A stretch of 25,161 nucleotides of DNA, from positions 1 to 25,161 of IMG/VR virus record IMGVR_UViG_3300020184_000031; one strand, given 5' to 3'. The notes below the pieces were generated by a model that was not told the origin of the DNA, ran no database searches, and saw only the letters and a program-made list of their open reading frames with translations. The DNA is from a virus. The translations under genes and the position numbers were made by a program. Shown here piece by piece: positions 14,033-21,071 of this stretch. Within the stretch, counting starts at the first letter, position 1, and the number at the start of each line of letters is the position of its first letter.

Positions 14033-15256
14033 CTAGCCGATGACGACGACGCGGTACTGATTCGTCGTGGGAGCCACGGCGAAGTCCAGAGTAACCTGCG
14101 AAGTCGAAGTCATCGTAATGTCAGGGATAACAACCGCACCAGAAGACTTCTCATAGACCTGAACAGTGCAGTCAAGAGTCCCAAGGCTGTGGGTAACCGC
14201 AATGCTCGTGGCAGACCCATTACCAACGTCTGCCGCGTAGCGGGTCATAAACCCGAGGTTGGTCTTCGCGCCTGCGGCGGTCGAAGCCCCGGTACCACCG
14301 TGTGAAACGCCAACGTCGGTGCCTTCCCACGTTCCAGTGGAGATAGTGCCGAGCGTTGTAATAGAAGACTGACCAACATAGTTAGCATCAATATCAATGT
14401 TGTTGGCACCAACCGAAATACGGTTAGAAGTTCCAACAGCATCAATAGTGTTGCCAGTCTTCGTAAGACCGTTACCAGCAGTAATCTGACCAGCACCGGA
14501 GAACTGCTGGAAAGTTAGGGCAGTAGTTCCGAGAGTAATGGTCCCATCGGTGGTGAGAACGTAACCGTTGTCGCCGTTAGCAGTTCCTTCTTCAACAAAG
14601 ACGAACATGCCAGCAGTGACTTCAGAGTTACCATCAGCGTCCTGCGAACGCGACCAAGAACCCGAAGTAGATGCAACGTAAATTCCGTTATCTGCGGCAG
14701 AAGTCTGGTCCTTGACCAAAATCCTGTCACCGTCAACGATGGTCTGACCGTCAAGGCTCGTAGTGCTGTTTGACAGGGTAATGTTGCTACCAGTAGTAGC
14801 CAGCCGTACAGAAGCCTTGGTGTCAAGACCCTGAACAAACGAGTCAACGTATGCCTTCGTGGCAACGTGCGCAGTGTCGGTTGGGTTACCGAACTTAGCC
14901 TGACCATTAGAATCGCGCTCAACAAGAGTTGACGCAGTAGCGTTACTCGTGGAGCCATCCAACTTGGTCTTGTCAGAAGCGGACAGTGAACCAGCGGCGC
15001 TGGTGGTCGCAGCATCAATGCTAATGGTCGGAGTTGCACCGCCCGTGCTCTGAATCGGGGCAGTACCAGAGACAGACGACACCCAGTTGTCGTCAAGACG
15101 GTCCCACCCGCTGCCGTTGTAGACACGGAGATACCCAAGGGTGGTGTCGTAGTAAATCTGGCCGGTAACCGGCGACGAAGGAGCAGACGCAAGATTCTGA
15201 ATCCGTGCGTTCTGGACCTCGTTCTGAACAAGATTCAGATTATTGAGAATCTTCAA
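14033..15256 (-). CDS. Long tail fibre protein
   Basis: The 407-aa protein has an N-terminal attachment segment (1-51; LNLVQNEVQNARIQNLASAP, SSPVTGQIYYDT, YNGSGW), a low-complexity Ser/Thr/Ala shaft with VATKAYVDS (131-139), and a domain of residues 145-255 (DGDRILVKDQTSAADNGIYV, TAGMFVFVEEG) widely found in fibre proteins. An SHGGTGAS motif (318-325) is typical of long tail fibres. A C-terminal domain (345-407; IAVTHSLGTLDCTVQVYE) resembles the one in the 111-aa neighbour. The start is TTG 15256 with a GGGGGC ribosome-binding site; the first residues fit known fibre N-termini. It probably links the baseplate to receptor-binding units. Confidence 0.8.
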   Translation of the reverse strand: MKILNNLNLVQNEVQNARIQNLASAPSSPVTGQIYYDTTLGYLRVYNGSGWDRLDDNWVSSVSGTAPIQSTGGATPTISIDAATTSAAGSLSASDKTKLDGSTSNATASTLVERDSNGQAKFGNPTDTAHVATKAYVDSFVQGLDTKASVRLATTGSNITLSNSTTSLDGQTIVDGDRILVKDQTSAADNGIYVASTSGSWSRSQDADGNSEVTAGMFVFVEEGTANGDNGYVLTTDGTITLGTTALTFQQFSGAGQITAGNGLTKTGNTIDAVGTSNRISVGANNIDIDANYVGQSSITTLGTISTGTWEGTDVGVSHGGTGASTAAGAKTNLGFMTRYAADVGNGSATSIAVTHSLGTLDCTVQVYEKSSGAVVIPDITMTSTSQVTLDFAVAPTTNQYRVVVIG

Positions 15257-15269
15257 CGTCTAGCCCCCG

Positions 15270-15605
15270 CTAGTTGAGATACGCCTTGCCGCTAAAAGAA
15301 GCGCTAAAAGTAACTGTAACTTGGTAAGCAGAATCATACTGAACATCGCTGATAATCACACTACCCGCAGAGTCAATTACAACAACAGAAGGGTGCTTAC
15401 CAAGATTATGCTCAATTACCCAAGTGTCTGATGCAACTGACTGAGTGTGTGTGTAAGTCTCGTTTGCTGGACCTGCTGGCCCCTGCGTCCCGATAGAGAC
15501 AACAGAAATAACTTCCTCTGTTACATATACCTGAATTTCGTCGCCAGATACAGAGACAGAAGGCTCATCTTGGCTGACGATAACCTCAAAGCCGTCTTCA
15601 GCCAT
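15270..15605 (-). CDS. Small tail protein sharing the fibre C-terminal domain
   Basis: The 111-aa protein has an acidic beta N-terminus (VSVSGDEIQVYVTEEVISVV), a short collagen-like GPAGPA (42-47) and a C-terminal domain (about 60-111; TWVIEHNLGKHPSVVVIDSA). This domain matches in pattern the end of the 407-aa fibre (IAVTHSLGTLDCTVQV). The domain is common in tailed-phage appendage proteins. The start ATG 15605 shares one base with the preceding stop. It is likely a minor fibre or adaptor; no enzyme motif is present. Confidence 0.65.
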   Translation of the reverse strand: MAEDGFEVIVSQDEPSVSVSGDEIQVYVTEEVISVVSIGTQGPAGPANETYTHTQSVASDTWVIEHNLGKHPSVVVIDSAGSVIISDVQYDSAYQVTVTFSASFSGKAYLN

Positions 15606-15829
15606 TAATTATCCTCTGCTTCAACAATTGCGACCAAGCGCATGTATGGCCAACTTTTAGAGATTACTTCTCTAACTATGCAGGTCATGCAGCCACAAAA
15701 CGGCGCAGAAACATCGGCATAAGAATCGTCGCTGTCAAGAGCCTCAAAGCACATAGCAAGATGCTCTTCGGCAGCCTGTGCTGCATTTGAAATCGCTACT
15801 TCAATAAACGCATCGCCGGTGATGCTCAC
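15605..15829 (-). CDS. Small acidic Cys-containing protein, unknown
   Basis: The 74-aa protein has an acidic helical first half (ISNAAQAAEEHLAMCFEALD) and a CGCMTC cluster (45-50; FCGCMTCIVREVI) that could form a disulphide or bind metal. The C-terminus is hydrophobic (YMRLVAIVEAE) but too short for a clear membrane span. It starts at GTG 15829, overlapping the preceding stop (GTGA). I know no family for it. Its place among baseplate and fibre genes suggests a structural or assembly role, which is only an inference. Confidence 0.5.
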   Translation of the reverse strand: MSITGDAFIEVAISNAAQAAEEHLAMCFEALDSDDSYADVSAPFCGCMTCIVREVISKSWPYMRLVAIVEAEDN

Positions 15830-16203
15830 CGGGTTACCTCTGGGTTCACAATAAAGTCACCGTGCAGAAGGCGCGTAACGTCACCGCTCCCAGAAATCAA
15901 CTCTAGGTCATACACGCCGACAAGCGCGTCTGAAAAACCACTTGGAACAGCGGTCGAAAAACCAGCAGTAGCGGTGTCGGAAATATAAAGCGTAATAGTC
16001 CCGTTTGACCCGCCAAGCGTAATTCCACCGTTGGCCGTCGTAAGTTCAACAATTGTTGATGACGCCGACATTGTCGTCCGCGCCTGCATTCTTGCGCTGT
16101 ACCCACTCAGGTTTACAAGTGCGCCAGAAGAGTCTTTCCACGTTATCGTCTTGCGGAAAGTCGCACCTTGGTCCACAACAATGTCATATCTACCAGAAGT
16201 CAT
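15826..16203 (-). CDS. Small beta-sandwich baseplate/tail protein
   Basis: The 125-aa protein shows a pattern familiar from many tailed phages: DIVVDQGATFRKTITWKDSS near the N-terminus, then LVNLSGYSARMQART, GTITLYISDT, VYDLELIS and TRLLHGDFIVNPEVTR at the end. Proteins of this type lie beside fibre genes and are considered virion structural proteins, although a precise role is not established. The start ATG shares one base with the preceding stop, and its own stop overlaps the next start. The family resemblance is strong; the function is open. Confidence 0.7.
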   Translation of the reverse strand: MTSGRYDIVVDQGATFRKTITWKDSSGALVNLSGYSARMQARTTMSASSTIVELTTANGGITLGGSNGTITLYISDTATAGFSTAVPSGFSDALVGVYDLELISGSGDVTRLLHGDFIVNPEVTR

Positions 16204-17366
16204 TAGTACCTAATAATGTGGTTCAAAATGATTGTCGGCTGAGTATTCTGGTGAGCAGAAGATGCGTTGAGAGCAGTCACGGTGTGAACATGGGAACCGC
16301 CGGTAACAGAGTGCGAGTGACGGGCCGTTGCGCCGCCCAAACCGGCAAGGCCATATCCGCCGTACTGCGCAGCAGAGTTAATGTTTGCACTTGACTCGGC
16401 GTTGTAGGTCTGCACCAGCGCACCGCCGCCGGGAATGGCGTGCGAGTGGTCGGGTGTATCAACACCAACGGTGTGACTATGCCCGCCATCAGCGTTGACG
16501 CTATGCGCTGGCATACCAGACTGCGAAGAGTTCAACTGATGCGTTTCAGAGCCACCGGCACTTCCAAGCAAGGTCCCAGTAACACCAGAACCACCAGTAG
16601 TCAGCCTGCCCGCGGTGCTGCCGTTCATATTGTCCTTACCCGCAACAACCCTGCCACGCAGGTCTGGGAGCCGGAAAAACCCAGAAGTCTCGGCACCGTT
16701 GTTGTAATCGGTTCCGATAACTGAAAACAGGTCAGCGTATGTGCTTTCAGAAATCTCTTGACCTGCGCAGAGCAAATACTGTGCAGGAGCAGACGAGCCA
16801 GCAAACGGGATAACAGAACCGACCGGAACAAGAAGATTCTGAAGTGCTACCGCAAGGTCGCTAAGAACAATTGTGTTGTCAACAATTTGAGTTGAGCCAA
16901 CCGAAGACGCGGGCAATGGGTCGGTAGTAAGGGTGTGCATGTGGCCATGCTTCCCATACCCAGCAATCTGGACAAGTGAAGAAAGCGCTGAAGACCCGTC
17001 CCAAGAAACAGTCGCTACCTTACGGTAGTTTGCGGCGCTTGGAACTCCCGTACCCGCAACCTTTTCAAGCGCAAAAGCCGACAAAGAATCGTCGTCGCTT
17101 GTGGTCGCAAAAATCCCATACGTTCCGGAGGCATCAGAACCAGTAAAAGCGACGCTTAGCGGCGTTTCAATGTAACGGAACTTGTCATCAATCGTAATTG
17201 ACGAAACACTGTTCCCGGCCCCGGCGTTGAGGACGACCGAAGTTCCAGAGATAGCCAAAGCCATATTAGTGGCCTGACCGGCTTCGATTTCCTGAATTCG
17301 ATTGAGGAACTGGGCAGCAACAATCGTAGTCCCGTCAACAAAATCAACCTGCTTTGGTGCGGCCAC
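16203..17366 (-). CDS. Large tail collar protein with His-rich metal-binding-like region
   Basis: The 387-aa protein has an N-terminal beta domain (1-135) that may attach to the baseplate, a short GYGKHGHMHTL stretch (136-146), a collar domain (about 180-240: VPVGSVIPFAGSSAPAQYLL, ESTYADLFSVIG, FFRLPDLRGRV) and a long C-terminal region with repeated HxH motifs (GHSH, DHSH, RHSHS, SHVHT; 288-361) ending HQNTQPTIILNHIIRY. In T4 gp12 and gp37 such HxH motifs bind metal on the trimer axis. The start is GTG 17366 with a GGGGG ribosome-binding site. It is probably a short tail fibre or baseplate spike-associated protein. Confidence 0.85.
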   Translation of the reverse strand: MAAPKQVDFVDGTTIVAAQFLNRIQEIEAGQATNMALAISGTSVVLNAGAGNSVSSITIDDKFRYIETPLSVAFTGSDASGTYGIFATTSDDDSLSAFALEKVAGTGVPSAANYRKVATVSWDGSSALSSLVQIAGYGKHGHMHTLTTDPLPASSVGSTQIVDNTIVLSDLAVALQNLLVPVGSVIPFAGSSAPAQYLLCAGQEISESTYADLFSVIGTDYNNGAETSGFFRLPDLRGRVVAGKDNMNGSTAGRLTTGGSGVTGTLLGSAGGSETHQLNSSQSGMPAHSVNADGGHSHTVGVDTPDHSHAIPGGGALVQTYNAESSANINSAAQYGGYGLAGLGGATARHSHSVTGGSHVHTVTALNASSAHQNTQPTIILNHIIRY

Positions 17367-17378
17367 AAATACCCCCGG

Positions 17379-18413
17379 CTAAAGTGCGTCGCCAGCCCTA
17401 GAGACGCCAGACACAAACGTCGCGTAACTTACAGAAGTCTGAATACCAGCGGGCTTAATCCTTGAAATAAGAGACTCTGCGGCAGAACGATACTTTGCCG
17501 CATCTGCGTCTGTACCGCTTAGATTAAGCCTGAATACCACATTGTACGTTGAATAGTTGTCAGTAACGACAATGCTAGAGCCGACTTGTCCATTCAACGA
17601 GTTAAAAAACTCTGTCCTTAGACCGCCAACGCCGCGAATGCTCTCTTCGATAATTTGACTTCTTTCCTGAGTGCTCAAAGAGACAAGCGAGGGAAGTCCC
17701 AAAAATTGCTCCCAAACAGGCACAGCCCACGTTGCCTGTGAAGGGAATGACTGAAGCGCATAGTCGTCGTAAATAGAATAAATATCACCAATTGCACGAG
17801 CCTGCGCAAAGTAGATATCGCGAGCAGCCTGAGTATCTGAAAGAAAAGACGGAGCGGCAGTATCAATCATGTGGCTAACAATGTCTCTTACTGGCCAGTT
17901 CCAGACAAATGTTTCATCAAAAAGAACATCCCCGCCAGCGGTTTGAATTTCTAGGCGAACCGACTCTGACTCAGCAAAAGAAGGAGTGGTTACCGGCACC
18001 TCACCGCTAACCGAATCTCCAAGCGGGTGAAAATAAATTACTCCGTCTTCCCAAAACCAAGAGTTTGGCGTTGTGTCAACAGCCGCAGCGCTTGATGCTT
18101 TTGGAATAAGAGAGCGGCTTGGGTTCGTTAGATAAAGTACTTCTCTGTCAGAAGAAGCCTCAAAATGGTTAGACACGGGCGACCAAGCAGGCTCAAACTC
18201 TGTACCCGGCAGCGGAGAATAACCATGAACCCAAAACGCAAACTCGTCGGGAACCGAAGTTGATGATACGCCGGTTTCCCAATCCTGCCCGTTTACTCTC
18301 CAACGAATGCTGGAAGGATTCGTAGAGACAGAAGAAATGTCTCCAATAATAAGCAAGCGGCCATTGCCAACAGTGTTTGGTTGCCAAACAGGGATGTTAA
18401 CTACAAGAGGCAA
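17379..18413 (-). CDS. Baseplate protein, gpI/XkdU-like C-terminal domain
   Basis: The 344-aa protein has an N-terminal beta-rich region (1-185; WRVNGQDWETG, FAFWVHGYSPLPG, WFWEDGVIYFHPLGD) and a C-terminal domain (about 199-330) with YALQSFPSQATWAVPVWEQF and TQERSQIIEESIRGVGGLRT. The latter fits the P2 gpI / Mu gp48 / PBSX XkdU (YmfQ-like) wedge proteins that follow baseplate J. The N-terminal part is longer than usual. The only upstream start is TTG 18413, immediately after the in-frame TAG of the XhlA-like gene, and no Shine-Dalgarno sequence is evident, so translation by re-initiation is likely. Gene order after J supports the call. Confidence 0.7.
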   Translation of the reverse strand: MPLVVNIPVWQPNTVGNGRLLIIGDISSVSTNPSSIRWRVNGQDWETGVSSTSVPDEFAFWVHGYSPLPGTEFEPAWSPVSNHFEASSDREVLYLTNPSRSLIPKASSAAAVDTTPNSWFWEDGVIYFHPLGDSVSGEVPVTTPSFAESESVRLEIQTAGGDVLFDETFVWNWPVRDIVSHMIDTAAPSFLSDTQAARDIYFAQARAIGDIYSIYDDYALQSFPSQATWAVPVWEQFLGLPSLVSLSTQERSQIIEESIRGVGGLRTEFFNSLNGQVGSSIVVTDNYSTYNVVFRLNLSGTDADAAKYRSAAESLISRIKPAGIQTSVSYATFVSGVSRAGDAL

Positions 18414-18686
18414 CTAGAGCGCACCAGAAACTATTGCAACAATAATTGCCGAAGCCGTAGAGAGTCCCGCAGCAAAAACCGCAAGCCCCAAAGTCCAACG
18501 ACGCTGGCTGTCTTCGCGTCGGTGCTCTTCGTTCACTTCATCACGGTGCTGAGAAAGCGAAAGAGCACCAATAGTGTCAACCAAGCCATCAATCTTGTTA
18601 ACAAGCCGCTCAATGTCGTCAGAAAGACGCTGAATGTCTCGTTCGTAGATGTGCCATGGAACATAGTCGGGAATTGATGCGGACAT
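18414..18686 (-). CDS. XhlA-like coiled-coil membrane protein
   Basis: The 90-aa protein has a heptad-patterned amphipathic coiled coil (about 14-60; IYERDIQRLSDDIERLVNKI) followed by a single hydrophobic span (64-88; WTLGLAVFAAGLSTASAIIV). This architecture, a cytoplasmic coiled coil with a C-terminal anchor, matches PBSX XhlA, which acts with a holin in host lysis. Here it lies between baseplate J and the XkdU-like gene rather than at the end of the operon. ATG 18686 has an AAGG ribosome-binding site. A lysis role is plausible but unproven; a baseplate or membrane-contact role is the alternative. Confidence 0.6.
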   Translation of the reverse strand: MSASIPDYVPWHIYERDIQRLSDDIERLVNKIDGLVDTIGALSLSQHRDEVNEEHRREDSQRRWTLGLAVFAAGLSTASAIIVAIVSGAL

Positions 18687-18697
18687 AGATACCTTGC

Positions 18698-20335
18698 CTA
18701 GATTGCCGTTAACGTCAAGGTGCCCAAAACGGGTCCTTGGTCTGACTCTAGGGTTGTCAGGTTTGTGTTCACAGACAAAGAGTTGAGTTGCAAATTCTCG
18801 TAATCAACAACTCCACGAGTGTCGTGAATAATGTTCGCAATCTCCGCAATACGAATTACGGAGCCAGACGGCAGACGCCTAAAGTAATCGCTAATTGAGG
18901 ACTCAATAATCCCCTCAATGTCTGCGACAACAAGACCAGCATCAAGAAGAATCTCGCCAGTTACATCAACTGACGCAGAGCGAGCAGACCTGACAGTAAC
19001 CTGAATTCCAATAGGAACCTGACCCGTCAAAAATCCGCCGGTCGTACTCTTTATCCGAAGCCCATCAACGACAACCGTGTTTGTAGTCGAAGAGGTTGCA
19101 GGATGCTCAAGGGTAATTTCTACCGACTGAACAGAAGCCCAACTGAAATCAGAGGCTTCAGTAAAGTCGGAACGGGGGATGTTCAGTACTGCCCTTGTCG
19201 TAATGTTTGACAACGAGTTAATTGTTGCCGCGCTGATGGTCGCAGTAGCAGTTCCGCTATTGGAAGAAATAAACTTAACAATAAAGTTCTGCAAGTCCCC
19301 GGCAGACGTAACCCGCTTGATGAATAGAGAAACCTCGTCTGCGGCACTGTCAAATTCCGACAAATCAACAATATTGCTAAACGTGTGACTAATCGTTGTT
19401 TCGTCCGGATGATGTGCGTCAATCTGAATGCTTTCTTTTCCTTCAAGAGCAGCAGAAACAGTTGTTCCATTCGTCCAAGACTCAGGCGCCTCAAAGTGCG
19501 CCAAGTTTTTGACAGACGGGTCAAAGAACTCCTGAAGCCTCTCAACCGTATCTGGGCCAACATAAGGCGCAAGACGGCCTGAGAGCGTGACCAAAGCGGT
19601 TCCGTTACCGTCCCAAAGGTCGGTCACGGCCACGTTCTGAACATCTGGCTCACGCAAAGCAACAGCGTTGTAATAAGCAGCATTCGCGGTCCCCGCAAGC
19701 GACTGAAGGCGCTGAGAAAGCGAAAGGCGAAGTGATTCATCGTCTTCCTCGTCTGCGCCACCGCTTGCGGCGGTCGGGTTAGTTACAGAAGAAATACCAT
19801 CTGGTGCATCAACGATAAGCGTGATTTCGCCAGCATCAACATTTGAAACAAGTCCAGCAGTAGTTGATACGCACGGGACACTGATGCTGCCGCCCGCGGG
19901 GATAGTTGCTTCTTCTGACGGAACAAAAGACACGCTCTCAACGCCAGTAGCAGAGTCACCAGCACTCGCAAAAGTAGAGTTGTTCGCATTGAGAACAACA
20001 CCAGAAGTACCGGTCACGGTGACGTTGACCGTTGAGTTCAGGGCACCGCCGCGACTTACCCCAAGTTCGCCAGCACGAATATCCAGATAATCGCCAGTGG
20101 CGTAGGCCACAAAAGACTGCTGGAAAAGTTCGCTCGCATAAGAAATAAGACGAGCACGCTCAAAAACTAGCGGTCGGAAAAGACCGTGAATGACGGAGCC
20201 TTCGCGAGTGTTGTACGAGTTTCCGCCCGGAGGTGCGGGGAGGTCCGCAAGCATCCTCTCCGTAATTGTCTCTTCGCTTTCAGCAGGAAGAAGGCTGTTG
20301 AAGTCAATGTCAGCCAAAGGTGGCCCCACCCTCAA
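18698..20335 (-). CDS. Baseplate J protein with an inserted beta-sandwich domain
   Basis: The 545-aa protein is a baseplate wedge component of contractile tails. The J region shows GSVIHGLFRPLVFERARLIS (46-65), GDYLDIRAGELGVSR (81-95) and the conserved ...NPTAASGGADEEDDESLRLS (186-205). It resumes at about 435 with GQVPIGIQVTVRSARS and ends normally. Residues about 272-432 are an insert with the look of a carbohydrate-binding jelly roll (SEFDSAADEVSLFIKRV, TTNTVVVDGLRIKS). The start is uncertain: the frame opens at TTG 20335, and GTG 20329 or TTG 20317 (which overlaps the upstream stop) are alternatives. It overlaps the gp25-like gene by up to 26 bases. Confidence 0.85.
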   Translation of the reverse strand: MRVGPPLADIDFNSLLPAESEETITERMLADLPAPPGGNSYNTREGSVIHGLFRPLVFERARLISYASELFQQSFVAYATGDYLDIRAGELGVSRGGALNSTVNVTVTGTSGVVLNANNSTFASAGDSATGVESVSFVPSEEATIPAGGSISVPCVSTTAGLVSNVDAGEITLIVDAPDGISSVTNPTAASGGADEEDDESLRLSLSQRLQSLAGTANAAYYNAVALREPDVQNVAVTDLWDGNGTALVTLSGRLAPYVGPDTVERLQEFFDPSVKNLAHFEAPESWTNGTTVSAALEGKESIQIDAHHPDETTISHTFSNIVDLSEFDSAADEVSLFIKRVTSAGDLQNFIVKFISSNSGTATATISAATINSLSNITTRAVLNIPRSDFTEASDFSWASVQSVEITLEHPATSSTTNTVVVDGLRIKSTTGGFLTGQVPIGIQVTVRSARSASVDVTGEILLDAGLVVADIEGIIESSISDYFRRLPSGSVIRIAEIANIIHDTRGVVDYENLQLNSLSVNTNLTTLESDQGPVLGTLTLTAI

Positions 20336-20801
20336 ATGTTAGTGACGAATTATCGTCAAGTATTGCTGTTGCCTCAAATGCAAGACGGTAATCATCAATA
20401 AAACCGACGCGAACATCATCTATGCGGTCAATGCGCTCGTGATTAAGAATCGCGTCCTCAATAGCGACAATAACCTGCTCTTCGATATCTGAAATATTTG
20501 CAGTGCTAGTACTAACAATGTCTGCTAGCACGCTTCCAAAGTTCTCGCTAAATATCAATTCATCGCCACGGCGAGTGACAAGTGCGTTCTGAACCCACTG
20601 CGAAAGAGCGCGACCTTCATCACAGATTACAAGGTCAAATTCGGTGCTGAGAGAAAGGTCGTCACCCAACGCATCAAAAGAAATATCAACACCAAGCGGT
20701 ACGGGTGGTGTTGCATCGTCCTGCTCTACGTCGGCAACGTAGTCAGGAACGAGGTCGGGCTGTAGCCCAAACTCTGTAATAAAAGGAAGTGTGGAAGCCA
20801 T
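20310..20801 (-). CDS. Baseplate wedge protein, gp25/XkdS-like
   Basis: The 163-aa acidic protein sits directly before baseplate J, where gp25-like or XkdS (DUF2634) proteins are found. In XkdS-like fashion it has a beta strand with DLSLSTEFDLVICDEGRALS, a helix (WVQNALVTRRGDELIFSENF), the FGSVLADIVS segment, and a helix of EEQVIVAIEDAILNHERID, followed by two beta strands (DVRVGFIDDYRLAFEATAIL). This is the usual gp25/XkdS order, which forms the wedge that contacts the sheath. The start ATG 20801 abuts the preceding stop. Length is close to the family norm. Confidence comes from pattern plus synteny. Confidence 0.75.
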   Translation of the reverse strand: MASTLPFITEFGLQPDLVPDYVADVEQDDATPPVPLGVDISFDALGDDLSLSTEFDLVICDEGRALSQWVQNALVTRRGDELIFSENFGSVLADIVSTSTANISDIEEQVIVAIEDAILNHERIDRIDDVRVGFIDDYRLAFEATAILDDNSSLTFEGGATFG

Positions 20802-21071
20802 TTAGGCGTTCACCCTCATAATAAAAAATCCACCCGAATACACTGGAAGCACAAGAACCACATGACCAACAGAAGGAGTGTACCCATGTGCCGTTACAAA
20901 GTCTTCGTCTTCAAGAGTCAATTGACTACCAAGCACACGAACACGGACAGGGTTTGATGCGATAACTCTTCCAACATCAATTATTGGCATTGACATTTCC
21001 ACATGCCCCGAAGAGCGTGCGTCTGCCAAGGCAACAAAAGAAGCAGCAAGACTGTCAAAACTATCCGCCAA
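20802..21071 (-). CDS. Short baseplate protein, XkdR-like OB-fold candidate
   Basis: The 89-aa protein has a helical N-terminus (SFDSLAASFVALADA) and five short strands (VEMSMPIIDVGRVIA, PVRVRVLGSQLTL, VGHVVLVLPVYSG, FFIMRV). This is the pattern of a small OB fold, as in PBSX XkdR (DUF2577) and other short baseplate proteins between hub and gp25-like genes. It starts at TTG 21071, overlapping the hub stop by 11 bases, with AGGAG eight bases upstream. It would bridge hub and wedge. The identification rests mainly on its position. Confidence 0.6.
   Translation of the reverse strand: MADSFDSLAASFVALADARSSGHVEMSMPIIDVGRVIASNPVRVRVLGSQLTLEDEDFVTAHGYTPSVGHVVLVLPVYSGGFFIMRVNA

Noticed and set aside
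14515-15231. Minus-strand open frame of 238 codons inside the long fibre gene
   Set aside because: It overlaps the fibre in a different frame, is rich in Arg, Leu and Thr, and has no ribosome-binding site worth noting.
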